This document shows positions 14,692 to 22,886 of a stretch of DNA of 36,591 nt, in pieces (position 1 is the stretch's first letter; each line of letters begins with the position of its first letter). A program made the position numbers and the translations under genes. The stretch is taken from contig CABRLN010000023.1 of NCBI GenBank assembly GCA_902471875.1, positions 1-36,591 on the forward strand. The letters are read 5' to 3'. The notes beneath the pieces were generated by a model. It saw only the letters and a list, made by a program, of their open reading frames with translations. It did not search any database and was not told the origin of the DNA. This stretch comes from an uncultured Clostridium sp. (GTDB lineage Bacteria; Bacillota; Clostridia; Oscillospirales; Acutalibacteraceae).

Positions 14692-15369
14692 TTAAATTAT
14701 ACCGTACTTTTCTTTTACCCTTTCTATTTTTGAACCTATTGGCTTTGTAAGCAAAAACAAAAATATTACATTCGACACTGCATATAACAATGTAAAGCCT
14801 GCTGAAGAAACAACCATTGCCAAATATCTTGATATATTAAAACCTGAGTCTAGCCACAATACCTGCCACATGTCTAAAAGCAATGAATATACAACACCTG
14901 ATAACACACCGTATATACATAGCAGTATTTTGCTGTTTTTTAATTTTTCTGAAAATATTCCTGCTGCAAACCCTATAAGTCCCCAAGTAAACATTTGAAA
15001 AGGCGTCCACGGACCTTGACCAAAAAAGAAATTCGAGATTAATGCTGTTAATGCACCTGTCATAAATCCTGCTTCACCACCAAAATATATTGCTGTTATA
15101 ATTACCATTGCCGTTACAGGTTTAAAACCCGGAACATAGAAAAACAACATTCTGCCAGTTACTGACAATGCTACCATTACAGCTATTAAAACAAGCTTTG
15201 TTGCGGTGTGCTGTTTACGTTCAAATGAAACAAAAAACGGCACAATAGAAAGAAGTGTAATTGCTATGGTGATAAAAGCGTACTGTTTGTCTTGAAAAAA
15301 TATTGAACCCGCTGCAATTACAAGGGGAATACAGACAATAAATATTAAATATGGCAACAGCTTTTTCAT
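14692..15369 (-). CDS. ECF transporter substrate-binding S component, CbrT-like
   Basis: A 225-residue integral membrane protein with about six helices that would bind the substrate and toggle in the membrane on the T and A subunits encoded upstream. The sequence has GFKPVTAMVIITAIYFGGEAGF and FFFGQGPWTPFQMFTWG. I associate the FGQGPWTP motif with the group predicted to carry cobalamin (CbrT), but I judge this from memory, not from a search. The ATG overlaps the stop of the A-A gene by four bases (ATGA), behind GAGGGTGG, which indicates translational coupling. It is the last gene of the operon and lies just before the terminator. Confidence 0.85.
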   Translation of the reverse strand: MKKLLPYLIFIVCIPLVIAAGSIFFQDKQYAFITIAITLLSIVPFFVSFERKQHTATKLVLIAVMVALSVTGRMLFFYVPGFKPVTAMVIITAIYFGGEAGFMTGALTALISNFFFGQGPWTPFQMFTWGLIGFAAGIFSEKLKNSKILLCIYGVLSGVVYSLLLDMWQVLWLDSGFNISRYLAMVVSSAGFTLLYAVSNVIFLFLLTKPIGSKIERVKEKYGII

Positions 15370-17033
15370 ATTCCACCACCCTCTCGTTTTTTACAAAGCT
15401 GCACAATCTCACTGCATAAAACGGCATTTTCAAACAATTCTCGTGAAATTCTGCTTGCTGATGTTGTATAAAAATTGTTGCCTGAAAAAAAACTGTTTGG
15501 TGTACCCTGCGAAATTAATTGACCATCAAAAAACAGAGCACATCTGCTTGACACCATTGCGGCAAATTCAACATCGTGCGTAACCATTATTATTGTTTTA
15601 CCAACGCTTTGCAGCTCCTTTATTATCTTTGCAAAGCTATTTTTGTAAAAGGCGTCAAGCCCTTTTGTGGGTTCATCCAAAAGTATTACTTGCGGTTCAG
15701 TAAGCAACAGCTTTGCTAAAGCACATTTTTGCTGTTCACCTCCGCTTAAATCGTAGGGATGTTTTTGCAATAAATGGGTTATAGAAAATTTGTCAGAGAT
15801 TTTTTGTATTTTGCTTTCTATTTCTTTTTTGGGATATTCCATTGCATTTAATATTTCTTGAAAATCCTCTTTAACAGTAGACTTTATAAATACGGTTAGA
15901 GGATTTTGCGGCAAAAGTACAAGCATATGTCTATAAAGCGAATTGCCCTTGTATTGACTTATTTTTTTACCGCACAACTTCGACTTGCCTCTATAAGGTT
16001 TATCTAAACCGGCAAGAATATTAAGAGTTGTTGTTTTGCCCGTGCCATTGCCACCCAAAATACTATATACCTCGCCTTTAGCAACCGAGATTGAAAAATC
16101 TTTTAAAACATCAGGAAGATTTTTATCATAGCGGAAATAAACATTTTTTGCTTCAAGAATATACTCGTTTTCCATATGATTAGATACTTCTACCCTTTTT
16201 CCTGTACAGTTAGAAAAATTGTTTTCTAAAAATTCTCTGCCTTCTTTTACTGTCAGCGGAGGTTCAGTATTAACATTCAGGCTGCTCCATATGCGTACTG
16301 CACTTGGCAGCCCCATTGAAAGCTTGTGATTTTTAAGCTGTAGTGCAACCTTTGCAGGACTGCCCTGTGCCTTTACCCTGCCCTGTTCAAAAGCTATTAC
16401 CTCATCAACTATCGGGTAAACCTCTTCAAGCCTGTGTTCAACAAGCAATATTGTTAACCCAAGTTCTCGGTTTAGCTTTTGCAGGGTTGCAATAAAGTCT
16501 GCCGCCGCTATAGGGTCAAGCTGACTTGTGGGCTCGTCCAGCAAAAGAATTTTAGGCTGCATAACCATTACCGAGGCAAGATTGAGCAGTTGTTTTTGAC
16601 CACCGGAGAGTTGATGTGTGCTTTTATGGTACCAGTTTTGTATTCCGAAATAGCTTGCCATTTCTCCTACACGTACACGTATGGTTTGGGTGTTTTCGCC
16701 TATATTTTCAAGACCAAAGGCAAGCTCATGCCAAACTTTGTCGGTTACAATTTGCTCGTCAGGGTTTTGTCCTACAAAACCTATTTCGGTAACACTTGTT
16801 TTTTCTTCTAACTTATTTAATGGAATATTATTGTAAATAATGCTGCCCTCAAATATACCAAAGGGGGAAATCTCCTTTTTTATAAGCTTAAGCAATGTGG
16901 TTTTTCCGCACCCTGATTCACCACAAATCAAAGTAAAGCTTCCTTTTTTAATATTCAAAGTAACATTATCTAAAGCCTTTTCTGTTGCCTTTGGATATGT
17001 AAAGGCAAGATTTTTGATTTGTAACAGCTCCAT
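15366..17033 (-). CDS. ECF transporter ATPase, two fused A domains
   Basis: A 555-residue cytoplasmic protein with two ABC domains in one chain, powering the ECF transporter. Domain 1 has Walker A CGESGCGKTT (37-46), the Q loop at GFVGQNPDEQI, signature LSGGQKQ (142-148) and Walker B ILLLDEPTSQLD. Domain 2 has Walker A GGNGTGKT (327-334), LPQNP for its Q loop, signature LSGGEQQK (from 429) and Walker B ILLDEPTKGLD. Both sites look complete. Most ECF systems use two separate A proteins; the fusion is seen in dedicated (group I-like) clostridial ECF loci. The ATG follows GGAGG and lies 64 bases inside the T gene. Confidence 0.94.
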   Translation of the reverse strand: MELLQIKNLAFTYPKATEKALDNVTLNIKKGSFTLICGESGCGKTTLLKLIKKEISPFGIFEGSIIYNNIPLNKLEEKTSVTEIGFVGQNPDEQIVTDKVWHELAFGLENIGENTQTIRVRVGEMASYFGIQNWYHKSTHQLSGGQKQLLNLASVMVMQPKILLLDEPTSQLDPIAAADFIATLQKLNRELGLTILLVEHRLEEVYPIVDEVIAFEQGRVKAQGSPAKVALQLKNHKLSMGLPSAVRIWSSLNVNTEPPLTVKEGREFLENNFSNCTGKRVEVSNHMENEYILEAKNVYFRYDKNLPDVLKDFSISVAKGEVYSILGGNGTGKTTTLNILAGLDKPYRGKSKLCGKKISQYKGNSLYRHMLVLLPQNPLTVFIKSTVKEDFQEILNAMEYPKKEIESKIQKISDKFSITHLLQKHPYDLSGGEQQKCALAKLLLTEPQVILLDEPTKGLDAFYKNSFAKIIKELQSVGKTIIMVTHDVEFAAMVSSRCALFFDGQLISQGTPNSFFSGNNFYTTSASRISRELFENAVLCSEIVQLCKKREGGGI

Positions 17034-17887
17034 CTTATTTTTTCCTCCACTTCTATAAAAAAAGGTATAAAAGCAACTACAAAAAATGCTGTATATGTTG
17101 CAGCCGCACCGCAGCTTAGGCTAAGCTGTGTAATTTTCGGGTAGTAGTTAAAAGTGGTATAACCCATTGCAACACCTATAAGTGTTATTGACATAAGAAG
17201 TACAAGTGTAATTAAAAATATAATATCACTTTTGTGAAAGCGGTAGTTTGAATAGCTGGTATGGCGCTTTAATTCAAAGCCTCGTGCCTTCATTGCTTTT
17301 GATGTTTCTACTGCATTTTCAAGTGACCACCCAACCAGTACAGAAAACACTCTCATAGAAAAACGCAGCTTGTCAAAATAGCTTTCAGAGGTGTAGAATC
17401 CCATTGATTTTTGAGCGTTATTTACCTTTTTTGCTTGTCTTTTCAGAGTAGGAATTAACCTTAACGCAGCAGAAACTACCAACGAAAGACGTGGTATTGC
17501 CTTGCCAAACAAATAAAGGAATTTATCGCTTGTCATAATATAGCTATAGCATTTACACCACAGCATAACAGAAATTATCATAACCGCTATTACAACACCG
17601 TAAATTATCGCCTCTAAAGTTACAGCATTACCGTTCATAAAAAACAAGGGCGTTTCGCCGTTGTGCGAAAAAATAGGATTTGTTAACGCTATTAGCAAAA
17701 GCAACGGTAAATAGAATTTTATGTCTGCAAGCTTTTCTTTTGCCGTGGTAAGAGTTGCACAAAAGGCTACACCGCCAAAAAGTGCAATAAGCTGTACTAC
17801 AGGGTTATTAACAAACATTGTAACAAAAAGAACTGACAAAAAATATGTCATTAAAACAAAAGGGTGAGTTTTTGAAAAAGCTTTCAC
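16970..17887 (-). CDS. ECF transporter transmembrane T component
   Basis: A 305-residue membrane protein that couples ATP hydrolysis to the S component. It has N-terminal hydrophobic helices, a long cytoplasmic region, and the coupling motif SKAMKARGFE (the Ala-Arg-Gly signature of EcfT), then two or three C-terminal helices. The start is a GTG at 17887: GGAGGA lies eight bases upstream, and the GTGA overlaps the stop of the preceding DUF4430 gene. An ATG 69 bases further upstream is in frame but would overlap that gene deeply and has no family resemblance. The 3' end overlaps the A-A gene by 64 bases, more than usual for an operon. Confidence 0.9.
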   Translation of the reverse strand: MKAFSKTHPFVLMTYFLSVLFVTMFVNNPVVQLIALFGGVAFCATLTTAKEKLADIKFYLPLLLLIALTNPIFSHNGETPLFFMNGNAVTLEAIIYGVVIAVMIISVMLWCKCYSYIMTSDKFLYLFGKAIPRLSLVVSAALRLIPTLKRQAKKVNNAQKSMGFYTSESYFDKLRFSMRVFSVLVGWSLENAVETSKAMKARGFELKRHTSYSNYRFHKSDIIFLITLVLLMSITLIGVAMGYTTFNYYPKITQLSLSCGAAATYTAFFVVAFIPFFIEVEEKIRWSCYKSKILPLHIQRQQKRL

Positions 17888-18444
17888 TGCTGCTGTCCTC
17901 CTGCATTGTTTGTTGTGTATGCTGTGCTGCTGCCAAGATTGCAGGTGTATATCCACTCCAGCTTGTCACCGTCTTTTAGCTTGTATTTTGAACAACCGTA
18001 ATTTGGTGTAACACCGTTCACCTTAAATATCCAGCCTGATGTTTCACCACAGGAAAATTCATAAATATAATTAATTCCCTTAACATACACACTTCCAAAG
18101 AGATTGTCATCTGCACCCTGAAATTCTATTTGAATTTTATTATGCCGCACAGCACGGTACAATACATCAAAGGCTGTGTCACTGTCACGTAAAACGTAGT
18201 CGGTATCTTTTAAAATATATCCGTCCGAAGGCACATATTTTTCACTTTTTAATGATGGCGTAAGCTGACTGTAATTTTTTAGAATATCAGAACAACTTAT
18301 TGATAGCGTTACAGTTTTTGAATCGGGAGTGATGTCATCAATATGCGTCAGGTAGTATTCGTCAACAGTCTGAAAATCTGTACCCATTATAATAACAGCA
18401 ATTAATATTACTACTGAAAAAATAATAAGTATGTCCTTTTTCAT
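17884..18444 (-). CDS. Short membrane-anchored DUF4430 (transcobalamin beta-domain-like) protein
   Basis: A 186-residue protein with an uncleaved-looking N-terminal helix (MKKDILIIFSVVILIAVIIM) and one extracellular domain. The domain shows the DUF4430 order: a DSDTAFDVLYRAVRHNKI helix, then YIYEFSCGETSGWIFKVNG, then LKDGDKLEWIYTCNLG. This fold is shared with the C-terminal beta domain of intrinsic factor and transcobalamin, which closes over bound cobalamin. Here it is anchored at the outer membrane face, directly before the transporter T gene, where it could hand substrate to the S component. AAGGAGTGA precedes the ATG. The family assignment is firm; the ligand is inference. Confidence 0.85.
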   Translation of the reverse strand: MKKDILIIFSVVILIAVIIMGTDFQTVDEYYLTHIDDITPDSKTVTLSISCSDILKNYSQLTPSLKSEKYVPSDGYILKDTDYVLRDSDTAFDVLYRAVRHNKIQIEFQGADDNLFGSVYVKGINYIYEFSCGETSGWIFKVNGVTPNYGCSKYKLKDGDKLEWIYTCNLGSSTAYTTNNAGGQQQ

Positions 18445-18462
18445 GTTGTCACTCCTTGTAAA

Positions 18463-20793
18463 TTATTTATAAACGCAACTTATATATTTATCGTTAAATT
18501 GCTGAAAAATGTTTCTTTTTTCCTTTATTTCTTTAACTGTTTCTTTTACACATAAATTTAATAATTCGTTTTGACTGTCAGATATATTGTGGTTGCTAAA
18601 CCTTGCCTCTTGATATACCGAAAAGGCTCTGTTAAGTATATCTGTATATTGGGCAGTAATTATGTTGTCATAATTGTAAATATCGTTTTCTGATTCAATA
18701 TAACCAAAAGCCTTTAACAGCTGAACACAGAAGCTAAATTGATTTAATACGGCATTTTTATTGTTATTTATTTTAAATGATTTATATATTTTATTAAGCC
18801 TTTTTCTGCGTTTAATTAATATTACAAATACCATTATTATAACTGCCATAAATAATATAAACACAGCAATAAAAAATACGGTTAAAATGTTGCTGTCAGC
18901 CTGCTTTAAGGCATTATTTGACGGCTCTTGCTGTTCTGTGCTGTTATCGCTTGTATCAGTACTGTTATTACCAGCTTGAGAATTATTATCTGATTGAGGA
19001 TTTGACGGAGACAGTTCCTCGGCTTGCTCCATTACATTTAAGTAAGGAGGTGTTGTTTCAAAAGGAATCCAGCCTACCCCGTCACAGTAAAACTCAGTCC
19101 ACGCATGTGCATGTGTATCGTCAATTATTATTTCCGAATTCGGCAAAATATCTTTAACATCTTCGGGAGTTATTAAGTACCCCTCAACATAACGTGCAGG
19201 TATTCCGTAATATCTAAACATTAATGTTGCTGCCGTGGCAAAATGAACACTGTAGCCCTGCCGATTTTCCTGTAAAAATGCAGTTACAAAGTCATTATTT
19301 GACGGTGCATTTACTGTAGTGCTGTACTGAATACCTGATGTAAGGCAATTTAAAATACTTTGCTTTGCTGATGTATAAGAAAGATGAGTTCCGTTTGTTT
19401 TGTATTCACCTAAAATACTTTCAACAGTGTTTTTAGCCGTACCTGAAATTTGAAGATAATTATCATATACAAACTCATTATAGTGTGCCTCGTTATTAAC
19501 ATAGCTTTTAACTGCACTGTCAGAGCTGTTTATATTGCTGTAAAGCTGTGCTGAAAGTGTTGTGTATTGCCTTACCATATTAGAGGCGGCACTGTATGTA
19601 TAAATTTTAGCACCAAAGCAACTGCTTGAAAAAGGATTTGCATCATTAATTAAATTATAATTAACCACTTCGTTTTCAAAGCCATTTACCTCATAAGGTA
19701 TGTACATATACTTTGCACAGGCACCTGTATTATTAATGATGATTCTATTATCAATATTGCTGCCAACGGTGTCAGCTAACACAGAAAGTTGATTGTAACC
19801 GTAAAAATTGTCTTTATGCAGCCAGTAAAAAAGACTTGAACTTTTATAAAGCTGTAAGTTGTTTAGCTGCTTCCACCCTTTTTCAGTATAAACACTTCCG
19901 ACATAGCCACGAAGATAATACGACTGTGGGGTGCTCATAACAACACGCAGTTGTTCTTTGCCTTGCGGAGAATAATCATGAAGATTGTTAAAATCACCCT
20001 GCGGCAATGGCTGAGAACTGCCGTAAATAATATTGTTAGCTGTTTTTTGCAGATTGTCTTTTACATTTGAAAAGTCACTGCTTGGCAGACTAAGCACCGC
20101 TGTAAACAGAAAAACAAACAGCAACACAACAGGAATAACAGTTACTGCATTTTGCAGCTTACTGTTAACATTTTGTATACTGTTTTCACTATGAATACGG
20201 CATTTATAAAATAGTACAGTATTAGCTGTTAAAGCAAGCATAAAACCCAAAATATTAACACGTTGCACATAACAGCTAAATAATAAAACTAATAAAAGCA
20301 ATATAGAAGGTATTATAAAAATATTATTCCTTATACATAGTGACAAAGGAAGCAAAGCAACTGTTGTGACGGTCAATAAAAATGCTGTTACGGCAACGGC
20401 ACTTGCTTCACGCGTATTAAACTGCGGCATTATGCTTGCCGTTATGCTGCCCCAAGAGTTAAAAAAACCATTTATTACAGCATTAAAGCCATTAATAATA
20501 TCAAGATTAAATATTAATGCAAGCAATATAATACAAAGTACAGGCACAGCATAAAATAAGGGCTTAAACTTAGCCGAAAAACAAAACAAAAACATTATAA
20601 CAGGCAAAAGCACTGCTAAACTGTACAGCAAAAACAAATCACATTCCACTTGTGCCACAGATATAATTTGCAGCAGTAAAGCTAAAAGAAAAATAACAGT
20701 AATAACAGCGTCACACAGAATGCTTACTGTTGTATATTTTTGCTCTGCCTTAATTACAGCAGATTTTATATAGCACTGTTCTGTGTCTGTCAT
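18463..20793 (-). CDS. Membrane transglutaminase-like protein with Cys-to-Ser change at the nucleophile
   Basis: A 776-residue protein with about seven N-terminal membrane helices, an extracellular transglutaminase-like core near 440-590, a Ser/Asn/Gln-rich linker, one more helix near 655-680 and a cytoplasmic tail. The core ends IPARYVEGY, HAHAWTEFY and GWIPFETTPPY, as in TgpA-type membrane transglutaminases. Where the family has GYC-x-HFA, this protein has GYSVHFATAATLM: Ser515 (codon AGT at 19249-19251) replaces the Cys nucleophile, while His563 and the acidic position remain. It is probably catalytically dead or altered. AAAGGAG precedes the ATG. It sits with DUF58 and MoxR, its common partners. 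Confidence 0.88.
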   Translation of the reverse strand: MTDTEQCYIKSAVIKAEQKYTTVSILCDAVITVIFLLALLLQIISVAQVECDLFLLYSLAVLLPVIMFLFCFSAKFKPLFYAVPVLCIILLALIFNLDIINGFNAVINGFFNSWGSITASIMPQFNTREASAVAVTAFLLTVTTVALLPLSLCIRNNIFIIPSILLLLVLLFSCYVQRVNILGFMLALTANTVLFYKCRIHSENSIQNVNSKLQNAVTVIPVVLLFVFLFTAVLSLPSSDFSNVKDNLQKTANNIIYGSSQPLPQGDFNNLHDYSPQGKEQLRVVMSTPQSYYLRGYVGSVYTEKGWKQLNNLQLYKSSSLFYWLHKDNFYGYNQLSVLADTVGSNIDNRIIINNTGACAKYMYIPYEVNGFENEVVNYNLINDANPFSSSCFGAKIYTYSAASNMVRQYTTLSAQLYSNINSSDSAVKSYVNNEAHYNEFVYDNYLQISGTAKNTVESILGEYKTNGTHLSYTSAKQSILNCLTSGIQYSTTVNAPSNNDFVTAFLQENRQGYSVHFATAATLMFRYYGIPARYVEGYLITPEDVKDILPNSEIIIDDTHAHAWTEFYCDGVGWIPFETTPPYLNVMEQAEELSPSNPQSDNNSQAGNNSTDTSDNSTEQQEPSNNALKQADSNILTVFFIAVFILFMAVIIMVFVILIKRRKRLNKIYKSFKINNNKNAVLNQFSFCVQLLKAFGYIESENDIYNYDNIITAQYTDILNRAFSVYQEARFSNHNISDSQNELLNLCVKETVKEIKEKRNIFQQFNDKYISCVYK

Positions 20794-20815
20794 ACTTTTA
20801 CTCCTTTATAAAATA

Positions 20816-21922
20816 CTAAATTTCAATGATATTTAATCCGTTAAAGCCTTCATCGGCAACAGTATAGCAATTATTGCTTTCTGCATTATCTGTTGTAATA
20901 AAAGTTATATATTCGCAGGCAATGTCAGGTGTTTTTTCTGTAAAGCAAACAATATGCGTAAAGTTGCTTACAAGCTCGGCATCGATATAATCAAAAATTG
21001 AGTTATCTTTGTCTGTAGAGGTTAGTAGCTTTGGTAATACAGGTGCAAGGTCATCTTCAGTTTCTATAAGTTGGTATGTAATGTCACCTTGCTTACTGCT
21101 ATACCACATAATTGTATGTACAATATGACTTTCGGACAAGGTTTGACTAACAGACACCAAAGCTTGTGCAACATACGCAAGTCCCTTGGGACTTGCAGGA
21201 TAAATGTTATTAAACAGAATAATCACAGAATTTTCAAGAGGCTGACTGCCCTGCTTTACAATCAGCTTGTTATACTTTGAAGTTAGTTTCCAATGTATAT
21301 TTCGTGGGCTGTCACCGTTTTTATAATCACGAAAGTCAAAAACTTCACTCATATCATAACCGCAAATATCACTGCGGTAGTCACAGCCGTCACCTTGAGT
21401 AATATTTGAACCTTTAACAGTAATATCAACAGGAAAAACATTCGGCAATGCCAACATATTCGCACCAGCGTTCAAGTAAACTGTACGGTATGTTAAACCC
21501 AATAAATCATATAGCTTTACATATTTAACAGTTATTTCTACATTGCCGCATAAGGCGCTGTTAATTTTAAAAGGTATTTTACTCTTTCCTTTTGCTGAAA
21601 GTGACATATGTATTATTTTTGCTGATACACTTTGAGTAAGAGCATTTTTGGTTATCGTATATACTTTGACAAATGTATATGGAACAAAGCTGTTGTTGGC
21701 AATTGTAATTATTCCTGCTGTTGTTTCAGAAATTTCGCAATTTTGAGGAAAATCCAACTCAGCTGTAACCTTTACCGGAAAAAATCTATATATAGTAATT
21801 ATAATTATGGCTGTAATTACTATGGAAACAGCAAGAGCAACAATTGTAAAATTTGCTGAAATTATACCAACGCCAAGCAAAATTATAACCGTTAAAATTA
21901 AGAAAATCCATATTGCCGGCAT
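20816..21922 (-). CDS. DUF58 domain protein
   Basis: A 368-residue protein with two N-terminal membrane helices, a beta-rich extracytoplasmic-type region, and the DUF58 motif FRDYKNGDSPRNIHWKLTSK near 215-235, followed by a VWA-like segment. DUF58 proteins travel with MoxR ATPases and transglutaminases; they are thought to act in assembly or modification of envelope proteins, though the chemistry is unclear. The ATG at 21922, two bases past the MoxR stop, is preferred with GAAAGGG upstream. A TTG seven codons earlier is possible but has no site and overlaps moxR. Confidence 0.88.
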   Translation of the reverse strand: MPAIWIFLILTVIILLGVGIISANFTIVALAVSIVITAIIIITIYRFFPVKVTAELDFPQNCEISETTAGIITIANNSFVPYTFVKVYTITKNALTQSVSAKIIHMSLSAKGKSKIPFKINSALCGNVEITVKYVKLYDLLGLTYRTVYLNAGANMLALPNVFPVDITVKGSNITQGDGCDYRSDICGYDMSEVFDFRDYKNGDSPRNIHWKLTSKYNKLIVKQGSQPLENSVIILFNNIYPASPKGLAYVAQALVSVSQTLSESHIVHTIMWYSSKQGDITYQLIETEDDLAPVLPKLLTSTDKDNSIFDYIDAELVSNFTHIVCFTEKTPDIACEYITFITTDNAESNNCYTVADEGFNGLNIIEI

Positions 21923-21923
21923 T

Positions 21924-22871
21924 TTATTTTTCAGCCCTTTCAAGTACAGAAGGTTTGTTGGTAGTTTGCAATATTTCGTTTATAACTTCTTGTGAAGAAG
22001 TATTTAAAATTTTCGCTTTGCGGCTTAAAATAAGTCGGTGTGCAGAAGCATCGCAAAAAATATCCGCAACATCTTGCGGAATAACATAGTCACGGTTATT
22101 CATAAATGCAGCTGCTTTTGAAATTTTGCATACCGCCAAAGCACCACGGGGACTTATACCTAAATCTACACTTGGATGATTTCGGGTTTTTTCGGTAAGC
22201 TCAGTTACATACTCATAAATAGAATCTGATATATACACACTATCAACTTTAATTTGTAATTGCAGAAGTTCACTGACGCTAAGTATGGCTTCAACTGAAT
22301 TTAAAGGATTTTCGGTATGACGCTCCTTTAAAATATTAACCTGACTTTCAAAGCTTGGGTAACCCATTTTCAGCTTCAGCATAAAGCGGTCAAGCTGTGA
22401 TGATGGCAACATTTGCGTACCGGCAGAGCCCACAGGATTTTGGGTAGCAAGAACAAAAAAAGGCTGCGGCAGCTTGTGAGTGCTGCCGTCAACTGTTACT
22501 TGACCTTCCTCCATAACCTCCAGTAAAGCTCCTTGGGTTTTACTGGAGGTACGGTTAATTTCATCAGCCAGCAATATATTAGTCATTACAGGTCCTGCCT
22601 GATATTCAAAGACATTTTTCTGCTTATTAAACACAGAAAAGCCCGTAATATCTGACGGCATAGTATCCGCTGTAAACTGAATACGTTTATATTCAAGTCC
22701 TAACGCTTTACTAAAGGCAAGTGCTAAAGTAGTTTTGCCTACTCCCGGTACATCTTCAAGCAAAATGTGTCCTCGTGACATAATAGCCATAAGTACCTTT
22801 TGTACAACATCATCTTTGCCGATAATAACCTTTTTAACCTGTGCAAGCACAGAATTTATATTGCTTTCCAT
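21924..22871 (-). CDS. MoxR-family AAA+ ATPase
   Basis: A 315-residue AAA+ ATPase with Walker A PGVGKTTL (42-49), Walker B ILLADEINR (101-109), the sensor stretch ATQNPVGSAGTQMLPSSQLDRF, and a C-terminal lid region with LGISPRGALAV. MoxR proteins act as chaperone-like ATPases, often for VWA- or DUF58-containing partners, and that partner is encoded next. AAAGGAAAT precedes the ATG, 15 bases after the previous stop. All motifs appear intact, which contrasts with the substituted transglutaminase in the same operon. Confidence 0.93.
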   Translation of the reverse strand: MESNINSVLAQVKKVIIGKDDVVQKVLMAIMSRGHILLEDVPGVGKTTLALAFSKALGLEYKRIQFTADTMPSDITGFSVFNKQKNVFEYQAGPVMTNILLADEINRTSSKTQGALLEVMEEGQVTVDGSTHKLPQPFFVLATQNPVGSAGTQMLPSSQLDRFMLKLKMGYPSFESQVNILKERHTENPLNSVEAILSVSELLQLQIKVDSVYISDSIYEYVTELTEKTRNHPSVDLGISPRGALAVCKISKAAAFMNNRDYVIPQDVADIFCDASAHRLILSRKAKILNTSSQEVINEILQTTNKPSVLERAEK

Positions 22872-22886
22872 AATATTTCCTTTCTG

